Assembly (NCBI RefSeq): GCF_023544665.1
Contig: NZ_JAMJFL010000020.1
Location: 62,001-126,000 of the forward strand
Origin: Streptomyces sp. YS415
Lineage (GTDB): Bacteria; Actinomycetota; Actinomycetes; Streptomycetales; Streptomycetaceae
Direction: 5' to 3'
DNA: 64,000 bases
Part shown: positions 23,212 to 30,958 of the stretch, piece by piece
Layout: each line of letters begins with the position of its first letter
Numbering within the stretch: the first letter of the stretch is position 1
The notes under the pieces: generated by a model
Told to the model about the DNA's origin: nothing
What the model saw: the letters and a program-made list of their open reading frames with translations, nothing else
Databases searched by the model: none
Position numbers and translations under genes: made by a program

Positions 23212-23727
23212 TCAGCCGGCGGGGCTCGGCTGCGGCTTGTGCGGCAGCCGGAACAGCGCCCAGACCACCTTGCCGTTGAGCGTGCCGGCCAGCGGGTGCC
23301 AGCCCCAGCTGTCGGCGAAGGAGTCCACCAGGAACAGTCCGCGCCCCGACTCCGCCGAGAAGTCGTCCGAGTCGCGGGCGACGGGGCTGTCGTGACTGGG
23401 GTCGCGCACCGCGCACACCAGCCGCTCGGTCCACCGCATCAGATGCAGCCGTACCGGAGGCGCCTGGTCGCACGCGCGTGGGTGGTGCGCGGGCAGCGCG
23501 TGCCGGAGTGCGTTGGTGACGAGTTCGGACACCACCAGACAGACGTCGTCGAAGCGCTCGCCGGTGTCCCAGTGGTCGAGGGTCCTGCGGGTGAACTGCC
23601 GGGCCTCGCGCACGGCTTCGTAGCGGGCGGGCAGTGCGCAGGAGGCGGCGTTGGACACGGCCGCGGGATCGAGCGGCGGAAGGCCCTGCCGTAACGGCTC
23701 GAGCATGGTCGATCCATTCGTCCCCAT
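23212..23727 (-). CDS. HATPase-fold (anti-sigma-factor-like) ATP-binding protein
   Basis: The protein (171 aa) is a single GHKL ATPase domain of the SpoIIAB/RsbW type: N box VVSELVTNALRHA with the Mg-coordinating Asn, and a G1-type box in SAESGRGLFLVDSFADSWG. It has no sensor domain. Streptomyces has many of these, and several act with XRE-DUF5753 and DUF397 proteins in developmental loci (abaA type). ATG 23727 is chosen because GGGAG lies 8 nt before it; a GTG nine bases upstream is worse placed. The upstream region contains copy 2 of the 26-bp element also found before the DUF397 gene, so both genes may answer to one regulator, possibly the neighbouring XRE protein. Confidence 0.88.
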   Translation of the reverse strand: MGTNGSTMLEPLRQGLPPLDPAAVSNAASCALPARYEAVREARQFTRRTLDHWDTGERFDDVCLVVSELVTNALRHALPAHHPRACDQAPPVRLHLMRWTERLVCAVRDPSHDSPVARDSDDFSAESGRGLFLVDSFADSWGWHPLAGTLNGKVVWALFRLPHKPQPSPAG

Positions 23728-24023
23728 GCGAGGCACTCCCGGGAATTCGCGGTCGTTGCGATGCAGCGGTTGCGCGGGACCATGGTTTCGGATGCGTACA
23801 GCAGATGCAAGGGCAGATGCACGTGCACGTGACCGAATTGGACCCTCCCGTACCGCTTGTTGGCCATTTTTTCCGCCATCTTCGTACTCCCTGCTTGCCT
23901 TCTGCTTCCTCCTTCCTGAGAGAAATCTTTGGCTTCTTTCCTTCTCTGTAATCGGGCGAGTACAGCTCGGAGTGTTTTAGTGGCAGACTTCGGGCCCTGA
24001 AGAGGTTGGGGAGGCTGGCGAAC
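23728..24023. other. Intergenic region between HATPase and XRE genes, locally AT- and pyrimidine-rich
   Basis: This divergent promoter region holds the inverted copy of the 26-bp element (23804-23829) and a run with unusually low GC for the window (about 23860-23990) with long pyrimidine stretches on the plus strand. A minus-strand ATG at 23879 has a good Shine-Dalgarno site (GGAG, 7 nt away), but its frame runs into the HATPase gene out of phase. Confidence 0.55.
23804..23829 (-). promoter_or_regulatory. 26-bp element upstream of the HATPase gene (copy 2)
   Basis: On the minus strand this reads CGTGCACGTGCATCTGCCC, then T, then TGCATC, identical to copy 1 at 25 of 26 bases. It ends 76 nt before the HATPase start codon. 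Confidence 0.65.
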
Positions 24024-24884
24024 GTGAGCGCGGGAGAGCCCGGATCGGTGGTGCGGCGGATGCTGCTCGGCTCGCAACTCAGGCGGCTGCGTGAGGCACG
24101 CGGGATCACGCGCGAGGCCGCGGGGTACTCGATCCGTGCGTCCGAGTCGAAGATCAGCCGGATGGAGTTGGGCCGGGTGAGCTTCAAGACCAGGGACGTC
24201 GAAGACCTGTTGACGCTGTACGGCATCACCGACGACGTCGAGCGCTCCTCACTGCTCTCCCTCGCCAAGGAGGCCAACGTGGCGGGCTGGTGGCACAGTT
24301 ACTCCGACGTGCTGCCCAGCTGGTTCCCCACCTACGTCGGCCTGGAGGGCGCCGCCGCGCTGATCCGGGTGTACGAGGTGCAGTTCGTGCACGGCCTGCT
24401 CCAGACCGAGGCCTACGCCCGCGCGGTCGTCCGGCGCGGGATGAAGGGCGCGAGCGAGGCCGACGTCGAGCGGCGGGTGGCGCTGCGTCTCGAGCGGCAG
24501 AAGCACCTCGTCGACGAGCGGGCCCCCGAGCTGCACATCGTCCTCGACGAGGCCGCCCTGCGCCGCCCCTACGGCGACCGCGAGGTGATGCGCGGCCAGC
24601 TCCAGCATCTGATCGAGGTCTCCGAGCGCCCCAACGTCCGGCTGCAGATCATGCCGTTCAGCTTCGGCGGGCACTCCGGCGAGTCCGGCGCCTTCACCAT
24701 CCTCAGCTTCCCGGAGTCCGACCTGTCGGACGTCGTCTACCTGGAGCAGCTCACCAGTGCGCTGTATCTGGACAAGCAGGAGGACGTCGCCCAGTACGAG
24801 AAGGCGCTCAAGGAGCTCCAGCAGGACAGCCCGGGGCCGGCCGAGAGCCGCGATCTTCTCCGAGGACTCCTTCAACTGTCTTGA
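24024..24884 (+). CDS. XRE-family regulator with DUF5753 domain
   Basis: The 286-aa product has a Cro/C1-type helix-turn-helix at about residues 14-70 (LGSQLRRLREARGITREAAG, then the recognition helix region SESKISRMELGR) and a DUF5753 C-terminal domain from about 90 to 275. It is the DNA-binding member of the DUF397/HATPase/XRE triad found across Streptomyces, and proteins like WhiJ belong to this class. GTG 24024 has GGGGAGG about 9 nt upstream. The nearby 26-bp elements are natural candidates for its operator. The downstream gene is an unrelated aldehyde dehydrogenase. Confidence 0.9.
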   Translation: MSAGEPGSVVRRMLLGSQLRRLREARGITREAAGYSIRASESKISRMELGRVSFKTRDVEDLLTLYGITDDVERSSLLSLAKEANVAGWWHSYSDVLPSWFPTYVGLEGAAALIRVYEVQFVHGLLQTEAYARAVVRRGMKGASEADVERRVALRLERQKHLVDERAPELHIVLDEAALRRPYGDREVMRGQLQHLIEVSERPNVRLQIMPFSFGGHSGESGAFTILSFPESDLSDVVYLEQLTSALYLDKQEDVAQYEKALKELQQDSPGPAESRDLLRGLLQLS

Positions 24885-24904
24885 AACACAAGTACGATGA
24901 CGTG

Positions 24905-24938
24905 TGATCAGATCGTGGAGATGATCAGAAGTTGATCA
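24905..24938. promoter_or_regulatory. Three TGATCA palindromes upstream of the aldehyde dehydrogenase gene
   Basis: TGATCA occurs at 24905-24910, 24922-24927 and 24933-24938, all within 62 nt of the dehydrogenase start. The unusual density in GC-rich DNA suggests an operator array. No known binding protein is implied. Confidence 0.4.
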
Positions 24939-24966
24939 GGTGTCCGCTAGGGATTCGAGGGATCAC

Positions 24967-26427
24967 ATGTCGTCCTGCTTCACCGACCTGGCCCAGCAGT
25001 ACATCGACGGTGAATGGCGCCCGGGCACCGGCTCCTGGGACATCATCGACTTCAACCCGTATGACGGGGAGAAGCTCGCCTCGATCACCATCGCCACGGT
25101 CGACGAGGTGGACCAGGCCTACCGAGCCGCGGCCCGCGCCCAGAAGGAATGGGCCGCGACCAACGCGTACGCGCGTCGCGCCGTCTTCGAGAAGGCCCTG
25201 CGGCTGATCGAGGACCGAGAGGCCGAGATCAGCGAGATGATCATCGCCGAGCTGGGCGGCACCCGGCTGAAGGCGGCCTTCGAGCTCCACCTCGCCAAGG
25301 AGTTCCTGCGCGAGGCGGTCCACCTGGCCCTGCGCCCCGAGGGCCGGATCATCCCCTCGCCGGTGGACGGCAAGGAGAACCGCGTCTACCGCGTCCCGGT
25401 CGGCGTCGTCGGTGTGATCAGCCCCTTCAACTTCCCCTTCCTGCTGTCGCTGAAGTCCGTCGCCCCGGCCCTCGCGCTCGGCAACGCCGTCGTGCTCAAG
25501 CCGCACCAGAACACCCCGATCGTCGGCGGCACCCTGGTCGCGCAGCTCTTCGAGGACGCGGGCCTGCCCGCCGGACTGCTCAACGTCGTCGTCACCGACA
25601 TAGCGGAGATCGGCGACGCCTTCATCGAGCACCCGATCCCGAAGGTCATCTCCTTCACCGGCTCCGACAAGGTCGGCCGCCACGTGGCCACCGTCTGCGC
25701 CTCGCACTTCAAGCGCTCGGTCCTCGAACTCGGCGGCAACAGCGCCCTGGTGGTCCTCGACGATGCCGACCTCGACTACGCCGTCGACGCCGCGGTCTTC
25801 AGCCGTTATGTCCACCAGGGCCAGGTCTGCATGGCCGCCAACCGGGTCCTTATCGACCGTACGGTCGCCGACGCGTTCACCGAGAAGTTCGTCGCCAAGG
25901 TGAAGACGCTCAAGGCCGGCGACCCGAGCGACCCCGAGACCGTCATCGGCCCGGTCATCAACTCCTCCCAGGCGGACGCCCTGACCGGCGTCGTCGAGCA
26001 GGCCGTCGCCGAGGGCGCCACCGCCCTGGTGCGGGGCACGACCACCGACAACCTGGTCGAGCCGTCCGTGCTGACCGGGCTGCCGGCCGACTCCGCCCTG
26101 CTCCAGCAGGAGATCTTCGGGCCGGTCGTCTTCCTCGTCCCGTTCGACGGCGAGGAGGAGGCCGTACGCCTCGTCAACGACACCCCGTACGGCCTCAGCG
26201 GCGCCGTCCACACCGGTGACATCGAGCGGGGCGTGTCCTTCGCCAAGCGGATCGACACCGGCATGTTCCACGTGAACGACGGCACCGTGCACGACGAGCC
26301 GATCGTGCCCTTCGGCGGCGAGAAGCACTCCGGTGTCGGCCGCCTCAACGGCGACACGATGCTGGACGCGTTCACCACGCTGAAGTGGATCTCCGTGCAG
26401 CACGGGCGCAGCGGGTTCCCGTTCTAG
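24967..26427 (+). CDS. Aldehyde dehydrogenase (NAD(P)-dependent), benzaldehyde-dehydrogenase-like
   Basis: The enzyme (486 aa) oxidises an aldehyde to an acid. It has the family motifs: the oxyanion-region PFNFPF, the Rossmann FTGSDKVGR, general base Glu254 in LELGGNSA, nucleophile Cys288 in GQVCMAANR, and EIFGPV. The closest type by motif is the benzaldehyde/aromatic and aliphatic aldehyde dehydrogenase group; the real substrate is not determined. ATG 24967 follows GAGGGA; a GTG 27 nt upstream is in frame but lacks a better site. It is preceded by the TGATCA cluster and followed by a perfect inverted repeat. Confidence 0.92.
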   Translation: MSSCFTDLAQQYIDGEWRPGTGSWDIIDFNPYDGEKLASITIATVDEVDQAYRAAARAQKEWAATNAYARRAVFEKALRLIEDREAEISEMIIAELGGTRLKAAFELHLAKEFLREAVHLALRPEGRIIPSPVDGKENRVYRVPVGVVGVISPFNFPFLLSLKSVAPALALGNAVVLKPHQNTPIVGGTLVAQLFEDAGLPAGLLNVVVTDIAEIGDAFIEHPIPKVISFTGSDKVGRHVATVCASHFKRSVLELGGNSALVVLDDADLDYAVDAAVFSRYVHQGQVCMAANRVLIDRTVADAFTEKFVAKVKTLKAGDPSDPETVIGPVINSSQADALTGVVEQAVAEGATALVRGTTTDNLVEPSVLTGLPADSALLQQEIFGPVVFLVPFDGEEEAVRLVNDTPYGLSGAVHTGDIERGVSFAKRIDTGMFHVNDGTVHDEPIVPFGGEKHSGVGRLNGDTMLDAFTTLKWISVQHGRSGFPF

Positions 26428-26460
26428 ATCCGCTCCCCGGTTCCAGATCTTTTTCCCGGG

Positions 26461-26497
26461 CGGGTCATTGAGGACAGTAACTGACCTCAATGACCCG
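26461..26497. promoter_or_regulatory. Perfect 13-bp inverted repeat (operator or terminator)
   Basis: CGGGTCATTGAGG (26461-26473) and CCTCAATGACCCG (26485-26497) flank 11 bases. It lies 34 nt after the aldehyde dehydrogenase stop and 51 nt before the DinB-like start, so it could be either the terminator of the first or an operator of the second. The AT-rich inner arms and the two-turn spacing of half-sites slightly favour an operator. Confidence 0.6.
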
Positions 26498-26547
26498 TAG
26501 CTTGATGGGTGTCAGGCAAGGAGCCCCATCGACGGAAGGCGGCCGCC

Positions 26548-27084
26548 ATGGTCACCCACGTTCCCGCGGAAGCACACGGCGACGAGCGCGGAGCCCTGCT
26601 CAACTTCCTGGCCGAGCAGCGCGGCGGCATCCGCCGGTCGGTGCTCGCGCTGACCGACGAGCAGGCCTCCTCGCGGCCCAGCGCCAGCGAGCTGTCGCTG
26701 GCCGGCCTGGTCAAGCACGTGGCCGAGGTCGAGCAGTACTGGGTCTCGCTGGCCAAGGGCGAGCCGCCGGCCGTGGTGCGGGACCGGTCGAACTGGCACG
26801 AGTGCTTCGTGCTGGTCGAGGGGGAGACGGTCGCCTCGCAGCTGGACTACTGGGAGAAGGTCGCCGCCGAGACGGAGGCCCTGATCCGCTCGGCGCCGAG
26901 CCTCGACGACACCTTCGCGCTGCCCGACATGCCCTGGTTTCCCCCGGAGGGCCGGGTCTCCCTGCGCTGGCTGGCGCTGCACCTGATCCGCGAGACCGCC
27001 CGGCACGCCGGGCACGCCGACATCATCCGGGAGTCCCTGGACGGGAAGACGGCCTTCGAGCTGGTTGACCTCGCCGAAAGCTGA
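26548..27084 (+). CDS. DinB/DUF664-family protein
   Basis: The 178-aa product belongs to the DinB-like four-helix fold (DUF664 in Streptomyces), with the metal-ligand-type histidines in LVKHVAEVEQYW and in RETARHAGHADIIRE. Members bind a divalent metal, and some transfer thiols such as mycothiol onto substrates. A mycothiol-dependent detoxification role is plausible in an actinomycete but not shown. ATG 26548 has GGAAGG nearby. It is followed at 18 nt by the PadR gene. Confidence 0.85.
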   Translation: MVTHVPAEAHGDERGALLNFLAEQRGGIRRSVLALTDEQASSRPSASELSLAGLVKHVAEVEQYWVSLAKGEPPAVVRDRSNWHECFVLVEGETVASQLDYWEKVAAETEALIRSAPSLDDTFALPDMPWFPPEGRVSLRWLALHLIRETARHAGHADIIRESLDGKTAFELVDLAES

Positions 27085-27089
27085 GGTCA

Positions 27090-27095
27090 TAACCT
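27090..27095 (+). promoter_or_regulatory. PadR promoter: TTGACC, 19 bp, TAACCT, leaderless start
   Basis: TTGACC (27065-27070) and TAACCT (27090-27095) are spaced by 19 bp. The -10 ends 7 nt before the ATG at 27103, placing the transcription start at the initiation codon. The promoter lies inside the end of the DinB-like gene. Confidence 0.6.
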
Positions 27096-27102
27096 GGGGC
27101 GC

Positions 27103-27744
27103 ATGTCAGCGATCCGTCTCCTGGTGCTCGGCGCGGTGCGTCAGCACGGGCGGGCCCACGGTTACCAGGTGCGCAACGACCTGGAGTACTGGGGCGCGCA
27201 CGAGTGGTCCAACGCCAAGCCCGGCTCGATCTACCACGCCCTGAAGCAGATGGCCAAGCAGGGACTGCTGCACGCGCACGAGATCGCGCCGTCCACCGCC
27301 GGGGGTCCGCCCCGCACCGAGTACGAGATCACGGACCAGGGCACCGAGGAGTACCTGCGCCTGGTCCGTGAGGCGCTGACCTCCTACGACCAGAAGATGG
27401 ACGTGAAGTCGGCGGCCATCGGCTTCATGGTGGACCTCCCGCGCGCGGAGACGGTGGCCCTGCTCAAGGAGCGGATCCGGCGCAGCGAGGAGTGGCGGTC
27501 GGCCGTCACCGAGCACTACGTGCCCGAGGACGGCCCCGGCCAGCTGGGCCACATCGGCGAGATCATGAACCTCTGGGTGCACACGGCCGACGCCGAGGCC
27601 GCGTGGACCCAGGGGCTGATCGAGCGGATCGAGGGCGGCGCGTACACCTTCGCGGGGGAGGGCGAGCCGTTCGTCGGCGTCCTCGTGGAGGGCGAGGAGA
27701 ACCCGTACGCGACAGGGGAGCCGCATCCGGAAGATGTGAGCTAA
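27103..27744 (+). CDS. PadR-family transcriptional regulator
   Basis: The 213-aa product has the PadR winged helix at about residues 1-90 (LLVLGAVRQHGRAHGYQVRN, SIYHALKQMAKQGLL, then GGPPRTEYEITDQG for the wing). A helical C-terminal dimerisation region of the Vir type follows. PadR repressors typically control an adjacent multidrug exporter and release DNA when the drug binds. The ABC transporter genes start 75 nt downstream, and two inverted repeats of TCAA-nn-TTGA type bracket their promoter. Confidence 0.92.
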   Translation: MSAIRLLVLGAVRQHGRAHGYQVRNDLEYWGAHEWSNAKPGSIYHALKQMAKQGLLHAHEIAPSTAGGPPRTEYEITDQGTEEYLRLVREALTSYDQKMDVKSAAIGFMVDLPRAETVALLKERIRRSEEWRSAVTEHYVPEDGPGQLGHIGEIMNLWVHTADAEAAWTQGLIERIEGGAYTFAGEGEPFVGVLVEGEENPYATGEPHPEDVS

Positions 27745-27804
27745 TCAAGTTTGACGACTGGATGTCCGGGCATTTACCCTCGGGCACGTAGTCAACTTTG
27801 ACTA
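27745..27804 (+). promoter_or_regulatory. ABC exporter promoter with two PadR-type operator candidates
   Basis: TTGACG (27751-27756) and TACCCT (27775-27780) form a promoter with an 18-bp spacer. TCAAGTTTGA (27745-27754) overlaps the -35. The 7-2-7 perfect palindrome TAGTCAACTTTGACTA (27789-27804) lies just downstream of the -10 around the expected transcription start. The two sites share TCAA-nn-TTGA, so one dimeric repressor, most likely the adjacent PadR, could bind both. Confidence 0.7.
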
Positions 27805-27818
27805 GCGAAGGAGAGTCC

Positions 27819-28772
27819 GTGGCCGATCCGGCGATCACCGTCGAAGGCGTGCACAAGAAGTACGGCGGGAAGAAGGCACTGGACGGGCTGGACCTCCGGG
27901 TCGGGCGCGGCACCGTGCATGGGGTGCTGGGGCCGAACGGCGCGGGCAAGACCACCTTGGTCCGGGTCCTGTCGACCCTCCTGCGGCCCGACGCGGGACG
28001 GATCGAGGTGGCCGGCCACGACGTGCTGACCGAGGCCCGCACGGTCCGCTTCCGCATCGGCCTGCTCGGCCAGCACGCGGCCCTCGACGAGGAACTCGGC
28101 GGCAGGCAGAACCTGGAGCTGTTCGGCCGCCTCTACCACCTGGGCGCCCGCCACGCGCGCGTGCGGGCCGACGAGCTCCTGGAGCGCTTCGGCCTCGCCG
28201 ACACCGGCCGCAAGGCGGTACGGCAGTACAGCGGCGGCATGCGGCGGCGGCTGGACCTCGCCGCATCCCTGATCACCGACCCGGAGGTGCTGTTCCTGGA
28301 CGAACCCACGACCGGCCTCGACCCCCGTGGCCGCGCCGAGGTGTGGGCCGCGGTCCGCTCCCTGGTCGGCGGCGGCACGACGGTCCTGCTCACCACCCAG
28401 TACCTGGAGGAGGCCGACCAGCTCGCCGACCGGATCTCGGTCGTCGACGCCGGCCGGGTCATCGCCGACGGCACCGCCGACGAGCTGAAGTCCGCCCTCG
28501 GAGGCGACCGCATCGACGTCGTCCTGCGCGACGCGGGCGGGCTCGGCGCCGCCCTCGCCCTGCTGCCGCTCGACCCGGCGACCGTCCGGGTGGACGCCGA
28601 CCGCCGGCTGCTGAGCGCCCCGGTCAACGACCGGATGGCGGCGCTCACCGGCGTCGTACGCGCCCTTCAGGAGGCCGGGATCGAGGCGGAGGACATCACG
28701 CTGCGCCGCCCGACCCTGGACGAGGTGTTCCTGCACCTCACCGGCGATCACCGAGTGAAGGAGGCCGTATGA
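27819..28772 (+). CDS. ABC transporter ATPase, DrrA-type drug exporter
   Basis: The 317-aa ATPase has Walker A GPNGAGKTT (38-46), the signature YSGGMRRRLDLA, Walker B LFLDEPTTGLD and the H-loop region TTQYLEEAD. The C-terminal extension after the ATPase is of the daunorubicin-resistance (DrrA) type. With the permease encoded next it should export a hydrophobic drug or antibiotic. GTG 27819 has AAGGAGAG immediately upstream; the open frame extends a little further 5' but without a ribosome site. The stop overlaps the permease start by 4 nt. Confidence 0.93.
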   Translation: MADPAITVEGVHKKYGGKKALDGLDLRVGRGTVHGVLGPNGAGKTTLVRVLSTLLRPDAGRIEVAGHDVLTEARTVRFRIGLLGQHAALDEELGGRQNLELFGRLYHLGARHARVRADELLERFGLADTGRKAVRQYSGGMRRRLDLAASLITDPEVLFLDEPTTGLDPRGRAEVWAAVRSLVGGGTTVLLTTQYLEEADQLADRISVVDAGRVIADGTADELKSALGGDRIDVVLRDAGGLGAALALLPLDPATVRVDADRRLLSAPVNDRMAALTGVVRALQEAGIEAEDITLRRPTLDEVFLHLTGDHRVKEAV

Positions 28773-29524
28773 CCGCCTACGCGCTGACCGATTCCTGGAC
28801 CATGACCCGCCGCGAGCTGGCCCACTGGGCCCGCCAACCGGTGCAGGTCGTGGTGAACCTGGTCTTCCCGGTGATGCTGCTGCTGATGTTCGGCTACCTC
28901 GTCGGCGGCGGCCGGGGCGTCCAGGGCTCCTACATCGACTACCTCGTCCCCGGCATGCTGGCGCTCACCATGGCCTTCGGCCTGGAGGGCACGATGATCG
29001 CGGTCACCCAGGACCTCAACAAGGGGGTGATCGACCGCTTCCGCTCCCTGCCGATGGCCAACGGAGCGGTGCTGGTGGGCCGTTCGGCGGCCGACATGCT
29101 CCAGTCGGCGCTGTCCCTGTTCGTCCTCATGGGCGTCGGATACGCCCTGGGCTGGCGGGTGGACGCCGGCGCAGGGGCCTTCCTGGGCGCGGTGGGGCTG
29201 CTGCTGCTCTTCCGCTTCGCCATGCTCTGGATCGGCATCCACCTGGCGCTGGTGGCCGGGAAGCCGGAGCTGGTCCAGGCGGTGCAGATCCTGGTCTGGC
29301 CGGTCGGCTTCCTGTCCAACGCCCTGGCCCATCCCGGGTCCATGCCCGACTGGCTGGGCACGGTCGTCGAGTGGAACCCGATGTCCGCGACGGCCACGGC
29401 GGTCCGCGACCTGTTCGGCGGCACCGGCACCGAGCACGTGGCCGCGGCGGTCGTCTGGCCGGTGCTGCTCCTGGCGGTGTTCTTCCCGCTGGCGGTGCGG
29501 CGGTTCGGGCGGCTCAGCAAGTGA
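28769..29524 (+). CDS. ABC-2 type drug exporter permease
   Basis: The 251-aa protein has six hydrophobic segments and the ABC-2 membrane signature with the conserved DRFRSLPMA loop. It forms the membrane half of the exporter with the DrrA-like ATPase, whose reading frame it overlaps in an ATGA arrangement. Expression is presumably controlled by the PadR repressor encoded upstream. Confidence 0.92.
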   Translation: MTAYALTDSWTMTRRELAHWARQPVQVVVNLVFPVMLLLMFGYLVGGGRGVQGSYIDYLVPGMLALTMAFGLEGTMIAVTQDLNKGVIDRFRSLPMANGAVLVGRSAADMLQSALSLFVLMGVGYALGWRVDAGAGAFLGAVGLLLLFRFAMLWIGIHLALVAGKPELVQAVQILVWPVGFLSNALAHPGSMPDWLGTVVEWNPMSATATAVRDLFGGTGTEHVAAAVVWPVLLLAVFFPLAVRRFGRLSK

Positions 29525-29563
29525 GCCGCGATGCCATCGAGGCCTCCTGGCGGACCGGGGGAG

Positions 29564-30847
29564 TCAGCGGACGGAGGTGCCGTCCGCGTGAAGCTGCATC
29601 TGCGGGCGCCCGGTCACCAGCAGCCAGGCGGGCAGGGAGGCGATGCAGAGCAGGGCGATGACATCGGGGGAGGACACGAGGACCGCGGCGGTGAACAGGC
29701 TCACCCAGCCCTGCCGTGTGATGGCGAGCAGCAGACCGAGGACGGCCGCCGACACCCCCACCGCCGGATGGACGTCGGACACCAGGGCGTGGGCGCCCAG
29801 ACCGAGAGCGACCCCGGCGAACACGGACGGGAAGATCCGCCCACCACGGAAGCCGCAGCAGGCGGCGACGACCAGCGCGGCCAGTTTCACCACGGCCATG
29901 CCCGCGAACTCGCCCGCCGACCAGCCGTCGGGATCGGCCGCCAGCTCCCGGGCCTCCTCCAGCCCCTTGAAGAGCGTCAGATGGCCGCCCAGGGCCCCCA
30001 GGAGACCCAGGACGAGCCCTCCCACAGGCAGCATCAGCATCGGGTGCCGCAGCCGGGCGAAGGCGGCATGGACGTACGGGAAGACGTACACGGCGGCCAT
30101 CCCGAGGACCGCGCCCGCCGACGCGATCACCAGCGCCGCCGCCAGGTCGCCCCAGCCGGGACGGCCGAAGGCGGGAAGATCGAGGTCGAAGATCGGATCC
30201 GCCACCAGAGTGGTGGTGATGCCCCCGGCGGCGGCTGCGATGAGCGGCGCGAAGACGTTGTCCCACAGCGCTCCCTTCACCTGCCGCCCGGCCAGCGCCT
30301 CCGAGATCACCAGCGCCGCCGCCACCGGCGTACCGAACAGCGCGCCGATGGTCGCGGCCTCCGCCAGCATCGTCCACAGCCCGCCCGGCGCCCGGGGCAG
30401 GAGCCGGTGCCCGATCCAGAGGGTGAGGCCCACGTTGACGGCGATGATCGGGTTCTCCGGGCCGAGGCTCGGCCCGCCCGCGAGCATCAGGGCGGTCGCC
30501 AGCAGCAGTCCCGGCAGGACGACGGGCGGCAGCGCGGGCGCTTCCAGGCCGGTGGTGGCCGGATCGGGGCCGGCGTGCCCGGGCACCTTCCAGACCACCA
30601 GGCCGACGGCCACTCCGGTCGCGGTCAGCATGACCAGCATCCACAGCACCGAATAGCGGCCCACGCCCAGCGCGTCGGGCAGGTCCTGCCACAGCACGTC
30701 CTGGAAGGCCTCGGCCGCCTCGCTCACCCCGAGGAGCAGCAGGGCGGCAGCCACGCCCACCACCAGCGCCGGGAGAACCAACGGCAGCAGGGCACGGGCC
30801 GGGGTTGCCGCGACGGCGGGCGCCTGAGGCGCGGTTTCCTGGGGCAC
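29564..30847 (-). CDS. ClC-family chloride channel or transporter
   Basis: The 427-aa membrane protein carries the ClC selectivity motifs in diverged form: GPSLGPENP (125-133), where Glu131 aligns with the gating glutamate of the GxExP motif, and GFRGGRIFPSVF, which matches GxFxP. About 10-12 hydrophobic helices are seen. Bacterial members are Cl-/H+ antiporters or channels. The first GSGIP-like motif of classical ClC proteins is not obvious, so ion specificity is uncertain. The GTG start is preceded at 6 nt by TAACGT on the minus strand, suggesting leaderless mRNA. It converges with the ABC permease and diverges from tipA. Confidence 0.85.
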   Translation of the reverse strand: MPQETAPQAPAVAATPARALLPLVLPALVVGVAAALLLLGVSEAAEAFQDVLWQDLPDALGVGRYSVLWMLVMLTATGVAVGLVVWKVPGHAGPDPATTGLEAPALPPVVLPGLLLATALMLAGGPSLGPENPIIAVNVGLTLWIGHRLLPRAPGGLWTMLAEAATIGALFGTPVAAALVISEALAGRQVKGALWDNVFAPLIAAAAGGITTTLVADPIFDLDLPAFGRPGWGDLAAALVIASAGAVLGMAAVYVFPYVHAAFARLRHPMLMLPVGGLVLGLLGALGGHLTLFKGLEEARELAADPDGWSAGEFAGMAVVKLAALVVAACCGFRGGRIFPSVFAGVALGLGAHALVSDVHPAVGVSAAVLGLLLAITRQGWVSLFTAAVLVSSPDVIALLCIASLPAWLLVTGRPQMQLHADGTSVR

Positions 30848-30853
30848 GGGGAC

Positions 30854-30859
30854 ACGTTA
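30854..30859 (-). promoter_or_regulatory. -10 hexamer TAACGT implying leaderless ClC mRNA
   Basis: Read on the minus strand, TAACGT ends 6 nt before the GTG at 30847-30845. The intervening GTCCCC is not a ribosome binding site. Confidence 0.5.
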
Positions 30860-30897
30860 AACCGGCAAAGCGGTCAATACGGTCGTATTCAATGGGC

Positions 30898-30928
30898 TTG
30901 CACCTCACGTGGCGTGAGGATTCACCGT
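30898..30928 (+). promoter_or_regulatory. tipA promoter with TipAL operator
   Basis: TTGCAC (30898-30903) and CACCGT (30923-30928) are separated by 19 bp, the long spacer characteristic of MerR-type promoters. The 7-3-7 inverted repeat CCTCACG TGG CGTGAGG (30903-30919) fills the spacer and closely resembles the published tipAp operator, which thiostrepton-bound TipAL activates. Confidence 0.85.
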
Positions 30929-30958
30929 GGAGTGCGTACCGAGAAGGGAGCGGACGAC

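Noticed and set aside
24940..24966. Upstream GTG start for the aldehyde dehydrogenase
   Set aside because: It would add nine non-conserved residues and has no better ribosome site than the ATG at 24967.
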